Below, in pieces: positions 9,003-18,734 of a DNA stretch of 64,000 nt. This DNA is from Bdellovibrio sp. BCCA. Lineage in GTDB: Bacteria; Bdellovibrionota; Bdellovibrionia; Bdellovibrionales; Bdellovibrionaceae. A program made the position numbers and the translations under genes. Location: the NCBI RefSeq assembly GCF_037996825.1, contig NZ_JBBNAC010000001.1, forward strand, positions 1,116,001 through 1,180,000, read 5' to 3'. Each line of letters opens with the position of its first letter. Positions within the stretch are counted from its first letter, which is position 1. The notes below the pieces were generated by a model. The model worked only from the letters and a program-made list of their open reading frames with translations, searched no databases and was not told where the DNA came from.

Positions 9003-9538
9003 TGAAAATTAAATTTCTTCCGCAAAATCTTGAAGTCGAGGCGACTCCGGATAAGAGTCTCCTGCAAATTGCGACGGAAAATCATTTGGAAATCCGCTCG
9101 ATCTGCAAAGGAGTTCCTTCCTGTGCAGAATGCCGTGTGCGTATTGCGGAAGGCGAATCAAATATTCTTCCGCCGACGAAAGCGGAGTTGAGCCTTATCG
9201 GTACGAATTATTTTATCGATGGTAGAAGGCTTAGCTGCCAAGTGCGCTGCTTTGGCAACGTGACAGTTGATTTGACGGAACAAGTGGAGCGCGCAGAAAA
9301 CCAAACGAAGAAGATTCGTGGTTTCCGTACGAACAAACAAGTTGAGTCGAAGGCTGTGAACGACACAATGCTTTTAGCTGAAAAAATTGAAGGCAGTGGT
9401 GGCGATAATCGACCAAGTGGGGGACAACAAAACCCGAAAGCTGAAGCTAACGAGGGACATCGCCAGCATCAACATCAGCATCAAAAATCTCATCAACAAG
9501 GTTCAAGATCCGAAGCATCGAAAAAAGATAAGAAGTAG
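9002..9538 (+). CDS. 2Fe-2S ferredoxin-domain protein with disordered tail
   Basis: The product has 178 residues and overlaps the tyrS stop by one base (TAATG). Residues 1-95 are a plant-type [2Fe-2S] ferredoxin fold with Cys35-x5-Cys41-x2-Cys44 and Cys79 (CKGVPSCAEC, LSCQVRCFG). These are the four cluster ligands, and Cys83 is extra. It is therefore a small cytoplasmic electron carrier. From about residue 100 the chain becomes low-complexity, rich in Lys, Gln, Gly and His (GHRQHQHQHQKSHQQG), and is probably disordered. The His-rich part could bind metals, but nothing shows this. The redox partner is unknown, and its place behind tyrS gives no hint. Confidence 0.87.
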   Translation: MKIKFLPQNLEVEATPDKSLLQIATENHLEIRSICKGVPSCAECRVRIAEGESNILPPTKAELSLIGTNYFIDGRRLSCQVRCFGNVTVDLTEQVERAENQTKKIRGFRTNKQVESKAVNDTMLLAEKIEGSGGDNRPSGGQQNPKAEANEGHRQHQHQHQKSHQQGSRSEASKKDKK

Positions 9539-9588
9539 GTCCTTAGTCTAGTGCAATGTTAAGATGCCTTTACCGATAAGTAATGTGA

Positions 9589-10398
9589 ATGTCACACAAG
9601 ATTACTTACCGGGAACGAGGTCAGGGACCGCTGCTTATTTTACTCCATGGTTATGGAGGCAGCGTCCATCATTGGGAGGCGATTGCAGATCGTCTCTCTT
9701 CTCAGTACCGCGTGGTCATTCCTAATCTCACGCATCTTTATATGAGCACGGATAAATTGTTTTTCTCTGTACAAATTGAAGTGCTGGCGAAATTTATTCG
9801 TGAAACATTTCCTGGTGAAAAAGTCAGCGTGGCGGGACTCAGTTATGGCGGCGCTCTTTCTTGGGGACTCGCGACTCAACATCCAGATCTGGTTAAGAAA
9901 ACTGTTTTGATCAATCCAATGGTCACAGATCCGGTGCGTTTCTTTTTACCTAAAGAACTGAAATTCTTTTTCTCAATTCCCTTAAATCTAAAAAGCGTCT
10001 ACGTGATGCTGGCCACGCCAATGGGAAAGGCTTTTCTTAAAAGAGCTGCGCAAATTTTCCGCGATGAAAGAAGTGAAGGGGCCACAGCCGTTGAACATCT
10101 CAAAGGCCGAAAGCTTTTGTTTGTCGCTCACATGATTCATCACTTCTCTTGGATTTTACGTTCTGAAGATTGGCGTGTTTGGAATCAGAAGCTCTACACG
10201 TATCGTGGTGAATGCCGTTTGATTTTTGATAAAGAAGATTTGCTCTTTAACCACGAAGCCTACACGAAATTCGCAAAGCACATTGGTTGTGAAGATTTGA
10301 TTCCGATTGAAGGAGCCGGGCACCTGGCGATTAAAACTTGCCCTGATGCGATTGCTGATTTGATGTCGGAGTTTTTAAAAGGTTCAAAGGCGGCTTAG
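9589..10398 (+). CDS. Alpha/beta hydrolase
   Basis: A 269-residue cytoplasmic alpha/beta-hydrolase fold protein. It has the oxyanion-loop HGYGGS (LILLHGYGGSVHHWEAI), the nucleophile elbow GLSYGG (Ser near residue 86), an acid in the strand LIFDKEDLLF and the C-terminal His in EGAGHLAIK. A lid of helices follows residue 120. The substrate cannot be inferred, since esterases, lipases and C-C hydrolases share this pattern. The start at 9589 has only a weak ribosome site (GATAAG). The gene ends exactly where the dispersed repeat at 10398 begins. Confidence 0.85.
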   Translation: MSHKITYRERGQGPLLILLHGYGGSVHHWEAIADRLSSQYRVVIPNLTHLYMSTDKLFFSVQIEVLAKFIRETFPGEKVSVAGLSYGGALSWGLATQHPDLVKKTVLINPMVTDPVRFFLPKELKFFFSIPLNLKSVYVMLATPMGKAFLKRAAQIFRDERSEGATAVEHLKGRKLLFVAHMIHHFSWILRSEDWRVWNQKLYTYRGECRLIFDKEDLLFNHEAYTKFAKHIGCEDLIPIEGAGHLAIKTCPDAIADLMSEFLKGSKAA

Positions 10399-10481
10399 CT
10401 GCTTCAGCTCCCGGGCCATGCGGCCCTCCGCTCTGCCGGCTTCCGCCGGAGCTGCTTCAGCTTGCGTGCCCGCTACCGCGG
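10398..10481 (+). repeat. Dispersed intergenic hairpin repeat, copy A (with partial second copy)
   Basis: It starts at the last base of the TAG stop of the hydrolase gene. GCTGCTTCAGCT is followed by the hairpin GGGCC-atgc-GGCCC, then CTCTGCCGGC. A second GCTGCTTCAGCT at 10451 runs into GCCCGCTACCGCGG. Related copies are at 16130, 20257, 27868 and 35839. Confidence 0.75.
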
Positions 10482-10482
10482 A

Positions 10483-10809
10483 TTACACATTAAAACTAGA
10501 GCCGCAGCCGCAATGTTTAGATGCGTTTGGATTATTAAAGACAAAACCTTTGCCGTTTAATCCGCCGGAATATTCCAAAGTCATTCCTAAAATGTAGAGC
10601 ATGCTTTGCGGATCAACGGCGACTTTTTGTCCGTTGGATTCAAAAAGTTTATCGCCGTCTCTTTGAGCGGTATCGAAATTCATTTTATAAGAAAGGCCCG
10701 AGCATCCGCCTTTTTTCACCTCAACGCGCAGAAAAGCAGATTCTTCTTTTCCTTCTTCTTTTTTCAAAGCGGCTAGTTTTTGAGCTGCTTCAGGTGAAAT
10801 TTGAATCAT
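10483..10809 (-). CDS. A-type iron-sulfur carrier protein (IscA/ErpA family)
   Basis: A 108-residue HesB/IscA-family protein that receives Fe-S clusters and passes them to apoproteins in the cytoplasm. The three ligand cysteines are Cys36 (KKGGCSGLSY), Cys100 and Cys102 (KHCGCG). The Gly-rich FNNPNA strand and EYSGGLNGKGF loop are typical. The start has an AAGGAG site. It lies 118 nt downstream of the cysteine desulfurase gene on the same strand, so the two may share a transcript. No iscU, iscR, hscA or fdx gene stands next to it. Sequence alone does not separate IscA from ErpA. Confidence 0.93.
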   Translation of the reverse strand: MIQISPEAAQKLAALKKEEGKEESAFLRVEVKKGGCSGLSYKMNFDTAQRDGDKLFESNGQKVAVDPQSMLYILGMTLEYSGGLNGKGFVFNNPNASKHCGCGSSFNV

Positions 10810-10927
10810 TTGCGGGCTCCTTGTCAGAGATAAATACCTAGGCAGTATAACATAGCTGTCAAGCCTTGAGGAGGCCGAAAACTCGGCCCAGGGTTGATCT
10901 TTAAGTATCTGGAAATACTGGATTATT

Positions 10928-12118
10928 CTAGCGTAGAGAATTCTTCAGGATTTCCACCGCACGCAGAAGTTCTTCTTCCGTTGTCCAGCGGCCGACGCTG
11001 ATTCTTAAAGAACACTGCACCTCATCCACACTGATTCCAAGCCCCGTCAAAACGTGACTGATCACCATAGCGCCAGTGCCACAGGCTGAGCCCGTGCTCA
11101 CACCGATTTTTTGTAAGCGAGGTAAAATCTGTTCAGTTTTAAAACCAGGAAGAGTGATGTTGAGATTGTTTGGAGCGCGCTCCGTAGGATGACCATTCAA
11201 ACGAACTCCAGGAATAGCATCTTGCAATTTCGTCCATAAAAATTCACGAAGGTTTGTAAGCTTCGCAAATTCCTCTGGAAGATTTTGTTCGCAAATTTCA
11301 GCCGCCACACCAAAGCCCACGATCGCAGGAACATTTAAAGTTCCAGAGCGAAGCCCGCGTTCTTGGCCGCCACCATAGATGAGTGGATTGAGTTGAACTT
11401 TGGGATCTTTAGAGCGAATGAAAAGAGCGCCGACACCTTTCGGTCCGTAAATTTTGTGAGCTGAAAAAGACATCAGATCAATTCCCATCTCTGTGGCATC
11501 TACCGGAATTTTTCCCGCAGCTTGAGTCGCATCCGTGTGCAAATAAATTCTATGTTCTTTTGCCAGGCGCGCGATCTCAGGGATCGGATTGATCGTGCCG
11601 ATTTCGTTATTCACCCAAATAAAACTCATGAGTTTTGTGTGAGGCTTGATTGCTTTACGAATCGTTTCAATTTCTACTTGGCCAAATGAATTCACAGGAA
11701 GGAAATCGACTTCGACACCCATTTTTTGAGCCGCGGCCATCGCTTTCATGATGGAACTGTGTTCAACAGTGCTTGTGATAAAGTGAATAGGCTCGTGGGG
11801 ATTTTCTTCGCGCAGTTTTGAAATCAAACCGAAGATAACCCAATTGTTGGATTCCGTAGCGCCACCAGTGAAAATGATTTCAGTGGATTTTGCGCCAATC
11901 AAAGAAGCGACTTGAGCGCGCGCTTTGGTCACGGCATTTTCAGCAAGCCAACCCCAATGATGTCCGGCACTGGCAGGATTTCCAAAGAATTCTTTGAAAT
12001 AAGGTTCCATCGCTTGAAAAACTTTTGGATCCACGGGAGTCGTGGCGTTGTAGTCGAGATAGATGCCTTTGTCTTGTTGCACTTTAGTGTCCATCGGGCG
12101 CTCAGAGTTTAAGTCCAT
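10928..12118 (-). CDS. iscS: Cysteine desulfurase (IscS/NifS family)
   Basis: A 396-residue PLP enzyme that takes sulfur from cysteine for Fe-S clusters and tRNA thiolation. The PLP lysine is Lys222 (FSAHKIYGPKG). The cofactor contacts HTDATQAAG and the persulfide Cys346 on the mobile loop (STGSACGTGA) are present. The N-terminal IYLDYNATTPVD is the family signature. The first ATG (12118) is used. An internal ATG 8 codons later (MDTKVQQ) is also possible, and neither has a strong ribosome site. Symbol given by family. A NifS-like role cannot be excluded. Confidence 0.92.
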   Translation of the reverse strand: MDLNSERPMDTKVQQDKGIYLDYNATTPVDPKVFQAMEPYFKEFFGNPASAGHHWGWLAENAVTKARAQVASLIGAKSTEIIFTGGATESNNWVIFGLISKLREENPHEPIHFITSTVEHSSIMKAMAAAQKMGVEVDFLPVNSFGQVEIETIRKAIKPHTKLMSFIWVNNEIGTINPIPEIARLAKEHRIYLHTDATQAAGKIPVDATEMGIDLMSFSAHKIYGPKGVGALFIRSKDPKVQLNPLIYGGGQERGLRSGTLNVPAIVGFGVAAEICEQNLPEEFAKLTNLREFLWTKLQDAIPGVRLNGHPTERAPNNLNITLPGFKTEQILPRLQKIGVSTGSACGTGAMVISHVLTGLGISVDEVQCSLRISVGRWTTEEELLRAVEILKNSLR

Positions 12119-12174
12119 GGCTAGGAGCTAATCCCGACAAAGCCTTCGCGTCAACAGCAAAAATGCCTGCTGCA

Positions 12175-13620
12175 TTAAGCTGTTACTTTGGCGCGTTCCT
12201 TTTCCTCATATTCCTGGATTTTTTCATTGAGGAAGTTCTGGGCGCGGTACTTATCGAGGTCCTTGATGTCGCCCTTTAAAATGTGAAGCTGAGAAATTCC
12301 CTGGCTTTGCAGGCGCTCTTTTTGAGTATGATAAAAAACACCTCCCCGAGGAGTATACAGAACGTACTTATTGTTCCTGGGGAGATGTATATAAACATTA
12401 AATTCCACGGCCACGTCACCTGTGAGTTCGTCGACATGGATCGACGCCATTTCTTCGGCGGCGGAGTCTCCGCAATTTGACTTGATGTCGGCGCGGGGAA
12501 AAAAAGCCATCGCGACTTCGTTGCCGTTGTGAATGGATTTTCTTAAAAACTCTGCGTATTGCAACGCCCAGTCTTCAAAAGGCACTTCGCGAATTTCCAA
12601 ATCCATCGAGTCACCATCGCGAATGTCCTCGCCGTTATTTCTTAAAAAACGAAACAGACGTTCGCGGATTTTTCCAATGAACTCGGCATCCAAAGATTTG
12701 TCTTTTCCCATGGCGGTCACGAGGTAGCCTGAGAAACGACTGGATTCAATGACGATGCAGGAAACATTAGTGGAGGCTTCAATTCCTTGCGCGGTTTCAG
12801 ACGTCGTCTTGAGGCAAGAGTTTTCTAGAGCCTCTTTGGTTCCGCGCAAAATAATCGAATCTTTTTTTGTCGCTTGAGGATCATTTTCAACTTGTTCTGG
12901 AGTCAGGCGATTCTTTTTGTGCGTATTTGTTTCCGGCAGAGGCGCCCAACCAGGAAGATTTCCTTGGGGTTTTTGCGGAGTTGATGAGAGCGGCGTTGTC
13001 GCATCTGTATCAAACATCCGCGAATGCAAAGTGCCAGCACCGATGCCGTGTCCAACAGGACCTGAATTGTTCGTGCTTGTTCCGGGAATCATTCCGAGTC
13101 CTTGAGCATCGTCACTAAACATTTGCGCCAACACACTTTGCGCATTTTGTGCGGAAAATCCGCCTTCGCCTTTAATCGCAATAACACTGGCTTCTTCAGA
13201 AGAAAGACCCGTACGCATTTGCTGTGGAGAAACTCCCTTGGTCTGCAAATCCTTGTAGTATTTATTCACCGTTCTTTCAACAGCCGGACCCGTGACAGGG
13301 GGATACAGCAAATATTCCGTCGCGCAGGTGCTGAGCAAATTGTAAGAAGCCGCCGAATTTTCTTCGGCAAAAGCAATCACGCAAACGGGAAAGGCTTGGG
13401 TTAAAATTTTCGGAAGATTGCGCACTTTGCGGTTGGGATGATCAATGCTCACCATCACAAACTGCGGCTGTTCTTGAACCAAAAAAATCAAAGCCTCTTT
13501 GAGATTTGTCGTGGCTTTAACTTTCCATTCCCGATTTCTCAGAAACCCCTCAACAGCTCCGAGGCCGCCGGGTTGAGACTTAATAATAAGCAGCGATTTT
13601 TTAATAGTCTCTTGATTCAT
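12175..13620 (-). CDS. Receiver-like domain protein of unknown function
   Basis: The product has 481 residues and no signal peptide. Residues 8-125 look like a divergent response-regulator receiver. There is a strand LLIIKSQPGG, a second strand VMVSIDHPNRK that ends in a candidate phospho-Asp, then VCVIAFAEE and EYLLYPPV. The middle (150-260) is low-complexity with many Ser, Thr, Gly, Pro and Asn residues. The C-terminal 200 residues (LKTTSETAQGIEASTNV to the end) form a second alpha/beta domain I do not recognise. It contains hydrophobic strands such as VSCIVIESSRFSGYLVTAMG. The inverted repeat ACGGTT-tgtt-AACCGT (13634-13649) lies just upstream of the start and could be an operator. The gene diverges from nrdJ. 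Confidence 0.75.
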   Translation of the reverse strand: MNQETIKKSLLIIKSQPGGLGAVEGFLRNREWKVKATTNLKEALIFLVQEQPQFVMVSIDHPNRKVRNLPKILTQAFPVCVIAFAEENSAASYNLLSTCATEYLLYPPVTGPAVERTVNKYYKDLQTKGVSPQQMRTGLSSEEASVIAIKGEGGFSAQNAQSVLAQMFSDDAQGLGMIPGTSTNNSGPVGHGIGAGTLHSRMFDTDATTPLSSTPQKPQGNLPGWAPLPETNTHKKNRLTPEQVENDPQATKKDSIILRGTKEALENSCLKTTSETAQGIEASTNVSCIVIESSRFSGYLVTAMGKDKSLDAEFIGKIRERLFRFLRNNGEDIRDGDSMDLEIREVPFEDWALQYAEFLRKSIHNGNEVAMAFFPRADIKSNCGDSAAEEMASIHVDELTGDVAVEFNVYIHLPRNNKYVLYTPRGGVFYHTQKERLQSQGISQLHILKGDIKDLDKYRAQNFLNEKIQEYEEKERAKVTA

Positions 13621-13793
13621 AGGTACATCTTTAACGGTTTGTTAACCGTAATAAGCGAGTGTTTCTACAGTATCTTAATCAAGATTACGAAGGCTTAATC
13701 GGATGACTAGTCTTTAGGCGGTGTGGTCTCGAACATCCATGCTATGCAGAGCCTTGCTTGGCGGAACCAGAGAGAACCATTACAATATTCTTC

Positions 13794-16085
13794 ATGAAAA
13801 AACATTCTCTGCACAGTCCGACTTATTTTGTTCCTGCCGGCAAAAATCCTGAGTCCATGTTTGAATGGAAAAAAGTAGATTCTGAAATTCGCAACCGCAA
13901 AGGCGAAGTGTTTTTCGAGATGAAAAATGTAGAAGCCCCGGCAGGTTGGTCGCAACTTGCCATTGATATCGCGGCCAGCAAATACTTCCGCAAAGTCGGT
14001 GTGCCAAGAACGAAACATGAAAACTCCGTCAGACAACTTGTCAGTCGTGTGGTGAAGGCCGTGGCAGGCTCCGCAGTGAAACAAGGCGGTTATTTCGCGA
14101 ACAAAAAAGACGTCGATGTTTTTGCCAAAGAACTTCAATACATTCTTCTTTCACAACGAGGCGCCTTTAATAGCCCCGTATGGTTTAATGCGGGTCTTTG
14201 GGAATCTTATAAAATTGAATCTCCGAGTGAGCACTTTGCGTGGGATGAAAAAAAGAAGCAGATCGTTGCGACAGCGAATGCTTACGAACGCCCGCAGTGT
14301 TCTGCGTGCTTTATTCAAAGTGTTGACGATTCTATCGAGGGCATTTTTGAACTCGCAAAAACGGAAGCAAAACTTTTTAAATACGGATCAGGCACAGGCA
14401 GTAATTTTTCAAAAATCCGCAGCCGTTACGAAATGACGGGGGCCGGTGGAAAAAGCTCAGGCCTTTTGTCATTCCTGGAAGTTTTGGATAAAGGCGCGGG
14501 AGCTATCAAATCCGGCGGAACCACTCGACGAGCAGCTAAAATGGTCGTTGTTGATATCGATCACCCTGAAGTTCTTGATTTCATCGATTGGAAAATGAAA
14601 GAGGAACGAAAAGCGCACATGCTTATCGCCGCAGGATTAAGTCCTGAGTTTGAAGGGGAAGCTTATCGCACCGTCTCTGGCCAGAATGCCAACAACTCGG
14701 TTCGTGTCAGTGACGCTTTCATGAAAGCGGTTGAAGATGGAAAACATTGGAAATTAAAATCCCGTGTTTCGGGAAAAGCCCTCAACGAACTTCCGGCGGT
14801 CGATGTGTGGCGCAGGATCACTCATGCTGCGTGGATGTGTGCAGATCCTGGCGTTCAGTTTCACGACACGATCAACAAATGGCACACATGCCCTAACACA
14901 GATGAAATTCACTCTAGCAATCCTTGTTCTGAATACATGTTCTTGGACGACTCGGCCTGCAACTTGGCTTCGATCAATCTTGTGAAGTTTTTAAATGAAG
15001 ACGGCAGTTTTGATTTTGAAGCTTTCATTCACACGGCTCGCACACTTTTTGTCGCGCAAGAAATCTTAGTGGATTATTCAAGTTATCCAACCGAAAAAAT
15101 TGCGCAGAACTCTCATGACTATCGTCCTTTGGGATTGGGCTTTGCGAATTTAGGAAGTCTCTTGATGCGTAAAGGAATCGCCTACGACAGCGATGAAGGA
15201 CGTGCGTGGGCGGGGGCCATCACGGCGTTGATGAATGGTGTCGCTTATTTAACAAGTTCAGAAGTGGCGCGCGCGAAAGGAGCTTTCGCAGGCTTTAGGA
15301 AAAACCGCGCGGCGATGCTGAAAGTGATGAAAAAGCATGAAAAGGCCGTCAAAGATATTCAATGGTCTTTCTTGCCTCAAGGCTTAGACAAGGCCGTTAA
15401 AAATCTTTGGAAAGGTGTTTTGTATAACGGCACGAAACACGGTTATCGAAACTCTCAAGCGACCGTGATTGCGCCAACTGGAACCATTGGTCTTTTGATG
15501 GACTGTGATACCACGGGAATTGAGCCTGATTTCTCGTTGATTAAATTTAAAAAACTTTCTGGTGGTGGAGAAATTCAAATCGTCAATCAATCCGTTGAGC
15601 AAGCTCTGCGCACTTTGGATTATACGCCCGAAGAAATCACGGGGATTCTAAAATACGTCGCGGATCACAACACGGTTGAAAAATGTCCTCAGATGCATCC
15701 TGAAGATATTCCGATTTTTGATTGTGCGACGGGAGCGGCAGGGCACCGGGTTCTTTCTACGGAAAGCCACGTGAAGATGATGGCCGCAGTGCAGCCTTTT
15801 ATCAGCGGTGCAATTTCTAAGACGGTGAACCTTCCTAATAGCGCTACCGAAGAAGACATCAGCAATATTTATTTCCTGGCTTGGAAGTTGGGAATCAAGG
15901 CGGTCGCCGTTTATCGCGACGGCAGCAAACAGAGCCAACCTCTGAATGTCCATAAGCCTAAAGGCGTGGCAGAGCCGGTTATCCCGAGTTTTACCATGAA
16001 ATGTCCTGAATGTGGCAGCGACACAGTGCTTACGAGCGGTTGTTATCGTTGCCCTAACTGTGGCACCACGGTGGGCTGCGCTTAG
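13794..16085 (+). CDS. nrdJ: Adenosylcobalamin-dependent (class II) ribonucleotide reductase
   Basis: A 763-residue class II reductase that makes deoxyribonucleotides with a B12-derived thiyl radical and needs no oxygen. Diagnostic segments are [12 protein letters not shown] near residue 170, [10 protein letters not shown], the substrate loop [26 protein letters not shown] and the late [11 protein letters not shown]. The C-terminal zinc-ribbon-like [10 protein letters not shown] and [12 protein letters not shown] carry the redox-active cysteines typical of NrdJ. The ATG at 13794 begins MKKHSLHSP. An upstream TTG at 13758 has a worse context. The 170-nt upstream region shows no cobalamin riboswitch that I can recognise. 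A predator that builds its genome from prey nucleotides inside a low-oxygen bdelloplast could use this enzyme well, but that is inference. Confidence 0.95.
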   Translation: MKKHSLHSPTYFVPAGKNPESMFEWKKVDSEIRNRKGEVFFEMKNVEAPAGWSQLAIDIAASKYFRKVGVPRTKHENSVRQLVSRVVKAVAGSAVKQGGYFANKKDVDVFAKELQYILLSQRGAFNSPVWFNAGLWESYKIESPSEHFAWDEKKKQIVATANAYERPQCSACFIQSVDDSIEGIFELAKTEAKLFKYGSGTGSNFSKIRSRYEMTGAGGKSSGLLSFLEVLDKGAGAIKSGGTTRRAAKMVVVDIDHPEVLDFIDWKMKEERKAHMLIAAGLSPEFEGEAYRTVSGQNANNSVRVSDAFMKAVEDGKHWKLKSRVSGKALNELPAVDVWRRITHAAWMCADPGVQFHDTINKWHTCPNTDEIHSSNPCSEYMFLDDSACNLASINLVKFLNEDGSFDFEAFIHTARTLFVAQEILVDYSSYPTEKIAQNSHDYRPLGLGFANLGSLLMRKGIAYDSDEGRAWAGAITALMNGVAYLTSSEVARAKGAFAGFRKNRAAMLKVMKKHEKAVKDIQWSFLPQGLDKAVKNLWKGVLYNGTKHGYRNSQATVIAPTGTIGLLMDCDTTGIEPDFSLIKFKKLSGGGEIQIVNQSVEQALRTLDYTPEEITGILKYVADHNTVEKCPQMHPEDIPIFDCATGAAGHRVLSTESHVKMMAAVQPFISGAISKTVNLPNSATEEDISNIYFLAWKLGIKAVAVYRDGSKQSQPLNVHKPKGVAEPVIPSFTMKCPECGSDTVLTSGCYRCPNCGTTVGCA

Positions 16086-16129
16086 AGCAAAATCGGCTCT
16101 AGATATTCAGAATTAATTAAGGTAAGGTC

Positions 16130-16180
16130 GTACCGCGGCAGCGGGCAGAGTGTAGGGCCAGAGGCCCGAAACTGAAGCAG
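16130..16180 (-). repeat. Dispersed intergenic hairpin repeat, copy B
   Basis: Inverted relative to copy A. Read on the - strand it is CTGCTTCAGTTT, the hairpin GGGCC-tct-GGCCC, then ACTCTGCCCGCTGCCGCGG. It ends 12 nt before the start of the S1-domain gene, so it lies in that gene's 5' leader. Confidence 0.75.
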
Positions 16181-16191
16181 TAAAGGTTTAT

Positions 16192-17385
16192 ATGAGCAAA
16201 AAAGATATTTTCGGTGATGAAATTGAAGAAACAAAAGACATGGCGAGTTTTGAGCAGCTTTTTGCTCAATCCGAACAAGGATTGAAAACTCGTGTTTCTG
16301 TCGGCGATCAAATTCGTGGAGAGATTCTTTCTATCGGAAAAGAAGAATCCTTTGTTTCTACAGGAACTCCTGTTGATGGATTGATTTTTACTAAAGACCT
16401 TATGGATGAAAACAAAGAAGTGAAATATCACGTGGGTGATATGATCGACGTTGTTGTGATTTCTGCGAAGGGCGGCGAGATTCGTTTGGCGAAAAAAGGT
16501 TCTAAGAATGCTTCGACAGATTCTTTGGAAGACGCCTTCGATATGGAATTGCCAGTGACTGGAACCGTGACAGAGGCTGTGAATGGTGGTCTGCGCGTGA
16601 ACATCCAGGGGAAAACGGCGTTCTGTCCTATTTCACAAATTGACTCTAAATTTGTGCAAGACACGGCGGAATACGTAGGTCGCAAGTTTGATTTCTTAAT
16701 CACACAGATGGACAAACGCAACATGGTGGTCTCTCGTCGTAAGCTTTTGGATTTGCAAAAAGCTGAAAACGAAGGCGTCTTCATGGAAAAACGCAAAGCG
16801 GGTGACATCCTTGAAGGTCGTATCACACGTTTGGAAAAATTCGGTGCTTTTGTTGAGCTAGAAGCGGGCGTTGAAGGTATGGTTCACTTGTCAGAACTGA
16901 CTTGGTCTCGCGTGCACAGCCCACAAGAAGTTGTTTCGGCTGGTCAAACTGTGACTGTGAAAATTCTTAAGATTGAAGATGTCGACGGACGCTTGAAAAT
17001 TTCTTTATCGATGAAACAAGCGGACGGCGATGGCAATCCTTGGAATTCAGTTCCGGCAAAATTCCCTGTGGGAACTGTCGTGAATGGTAAAGTAGAGAAG
17101 AAAGAAACTTACGGTTTGTTTGTGAATATCGCTCCAGGCATCACAGGTCTTTTGCCAAAATCGAAATGGCGTGATCATATTGATGGCGCGCAATTTGAAA
17201 ACAAAAAACGCGGTGATGAAATTGTCGTTCAAATCGATGAAATCAAATTTGAAGAGAAAAAGATTTCTTTGGGCGTTCCGGGCGCAGGTGAAGATCACTC
17301 TTGGAGATCTCATCAACCGGCTTCCGGCACTGGTTTTGGTTCTTTGGGTGATGCTTTGAAGAATCTAAATATCAAACCGAAGTAG
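16192..17385 (+). CDS. S1 RNA-binding domain protein (ribosomal protein S1-like)
   Basis: The product has 397 residues and four S1 repeats at about 42-110, 118-185, 200-275 and 290-362. The third is the most canonical (ILEGRITRLEKFGAFVELEA, then GMVHLSELTW). The fourth contains NGKVEKKETYGLFVNIAPG. A classical RpsA has six repeats and about 550 residues, so this is either a short S1 paralogue or a separate mRNA/rRNA-binding factor. The N-terminal 40 residues (MSKKDIFGDEIEE) are acidic and probably disordered. The leader contains repeat copy B. The gene converges with the histidine kinase with no gap, and I see no strong terminator between them. Confidence 0.85.
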   Translation: MSKKDIFGDEIEETKDMASFEQLFAQSEQGLKTRVSVGDQIRGEILSIGKEESFVSTGTPVDGLIFTKDLMDENKEVKYHVGDMIDVVVISAKGGEIRLAKKGSKNASTDSLEDAFDMELPVTGTVTEAVNGGLRVNIQGKTAFCPISQIDSKFVQDTAEYVGRKFDFLITQMDKRNMVVSRRKLLDLQKAENEGVFMEKRKAGDILEGRITRLEKFGAFVELEAGVEGMVHLSELTWSRVHSPQEVVSAGQTVTVKILKIEDVDGRLKISLSMKQADGDGNPWNSVPAKFPVGTVVNGKVEKKETYGLFVNIAPGITGLLPKSKWRDHIDGAQFENKKRGDEIVVQIDEIKFEEKKISLGVPGAGEDHSWRSHQPASGTGFGSLGDALKNLNIKPK

Positions 17386-18645
17386 TTAACTTAAATACTT
17401 TTCTTTATTTGGACTGGTGTCTGCCAACCCAGTCCAAATCATCTTTTGCGGTATAGAAAAATGCACGGTCGTACCATGATCTAAAGTGCTTTCTACCCAG
17501 ATTTTTCCTCCATGACTTGTGACAATGCCTTTTGCGATGGCTAAGCCGAGACCTGAACCGTATTTGGCAGTTTCTTTTGCTTGCCAGTAGCGGTCAAAAA
17601 GATGCGGCAAATGTTCCGGCGCGATCCCCTTGCCTTCATCTTTAATCGAAAAATGAATGTCGTCTTGCTCTTCGCGAGCAGAAAGAGTGACAAGTCTTCC
17701 TGGTGGAGAAAACTTAATGGCATTGCTTAGAATATTAGAGAGAACTTCCGTGATGCGATCATGGTCGCAGAGAATATCTTCTTTACTTACTTCAATGTTT
17801 GTCTTGATATGTATTTTCGTTTTAACAACGTGGTGGTGGACCGAATGAAGACCTTCTTCCACGAGTTTTTTTAAATTGGTGGGTTTTAATTCCACGGTGA
17901 AATTTCCCGATTGGATTTTTGCGAAACATAAGAGGTCATCAATAAGGCGTTTCATGTAGCGCACGGATCTTTCAATAATTTGAACAAGTTCCAGTTGCTC
18001 CTTGTGTCCGCTCTCGGTGAGGCTGTCTTTAAGAAGTTCGGCGCTCATTTGAATAGATCCCAAGGGATTATTCAAATCATGGGAAACAATAGCTAGAACA
18101 TCTTCACGTAATTGAATAGCGTCACGCAATTTTTCGTTGGCAAGTTGCAAATCTTTTCCGCGCTTGACGATGTCTCTCTCCATGCGCTCTATACACTCTT
18201 TAAATTCTTGATTGGGATCTTTTGACGGGAAATGATTGTTTAAAACAAAATCGGTAACATCGACGACGTGGTGATAGATGTACTTCAACACTCCGTTTTC
18301 GAAAAGCGGAGTGTTGGAGGGGCTCCAATAACGGACTTGATAGTTACCTGTGACGGGGGGCAGGCGGATGTCATACTTCTGCACGGCCATGGCATCGGGA
18401 CCTTGTTTCGCAATAACACGGTTTAATGACATTCGAAGATTACGCATTCCATCGGCGTTGGATTCGTTGGGATTCTCCGGAAAAGCTTCAAAAAGACTTT
18501 TTCCTATAATGTCTTCGCGTTTTGTCATTGTGATTTCGAGAACGGCGTCCGTCGCGGCTACGATGGTGAATCGAGGAGAGTCGGGAAGAAGAATAAGGTC
18601 AATGCCTGGTGATGACTCGAATATAAATTGAAAGTTGGGGCCCAT
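17386..18645 (-). CDS. PAS-domain sensor histidine kinase (cytoplasmic)
   Basis: The product has 419 residues and no membrane segment, so it is a soluble kinase. The ATG at 18645 follows AAGGAAGTTTTCC. The N-terminal PAS domain (residues 1-125) begins MGPNFQFIFESSPGIDLIL. The H-box is VLAIVSHDLNNPLGSIQMSA with the phospho-acceptor His. The HATPase_c domain has the N-box ILSNILSNAIKFS, the G1 box KDEGKGIAP and the G2 box YGSGLGLAIAKG. The short PAS-to-H-box linker is coiled coil (ERDIVKRGKDLQLANEKL). No response-regulator gene is adjacent, so it is an orphan kinase. The signal and partner are unknown. Confidence 0.92.
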   Translation of the reverse strand: MGPNFQFIFESSPGIDLILLPDSPRFTIVAATDAVLEITMTKREDIIGKSLFEAFPENPNESNADGMRNLRMSLNRVIAKQGPDAMAVQKYDIRLPPVTGNYQVRYWSPSNTPLFENGVLKYIYHHVVDVTDFVLNNHFPSKDPNQEFKECIERMERDIVKRGKDLQLANEKLRDAIQLREDVLAIVSHDLNNPLGSIQMSAELLKDSLTESGHKEQLELVQIIERSVRYMKRLIDDLLCFAKIQSGNFTVELKPTNLKKLVEEGLHSVHHHVVKTKIHIKTNIEVSKEDILCDHDRITEVLSNILSNAIKFSPPGRLVTLSAREEQDDIHFSIKDEGKGIAPEHLPHLFDRYWQAKETAKYGSGLGLAIAKGIVTSHGGKIWVESTLDHGTTVHFSIPQKMIWTGLADTSPNKEKYLS

Positions 18646-18734
18646 GGAAAACTTCCTTGTCACCCCTCTTTTAGCTCCTAAGTGATAAGGTCTCAATAGC
18701 TCCTTGACCTTTTCTTGATTACACTTTTGTAAAA

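Noticed and set aside
10781-10795. CTGCTTCAG inside the A-type carrier gene as a further repeat copy
   Set aside because: Only the 9-mer matches. It is coding sequence with no hairpin and no second flank.
13621-13793. Cobalamin riboswitch before nrdJ
   Set aside because: No B12-box or other conserved element of the cobalamin riboswitch is visible in the leader.
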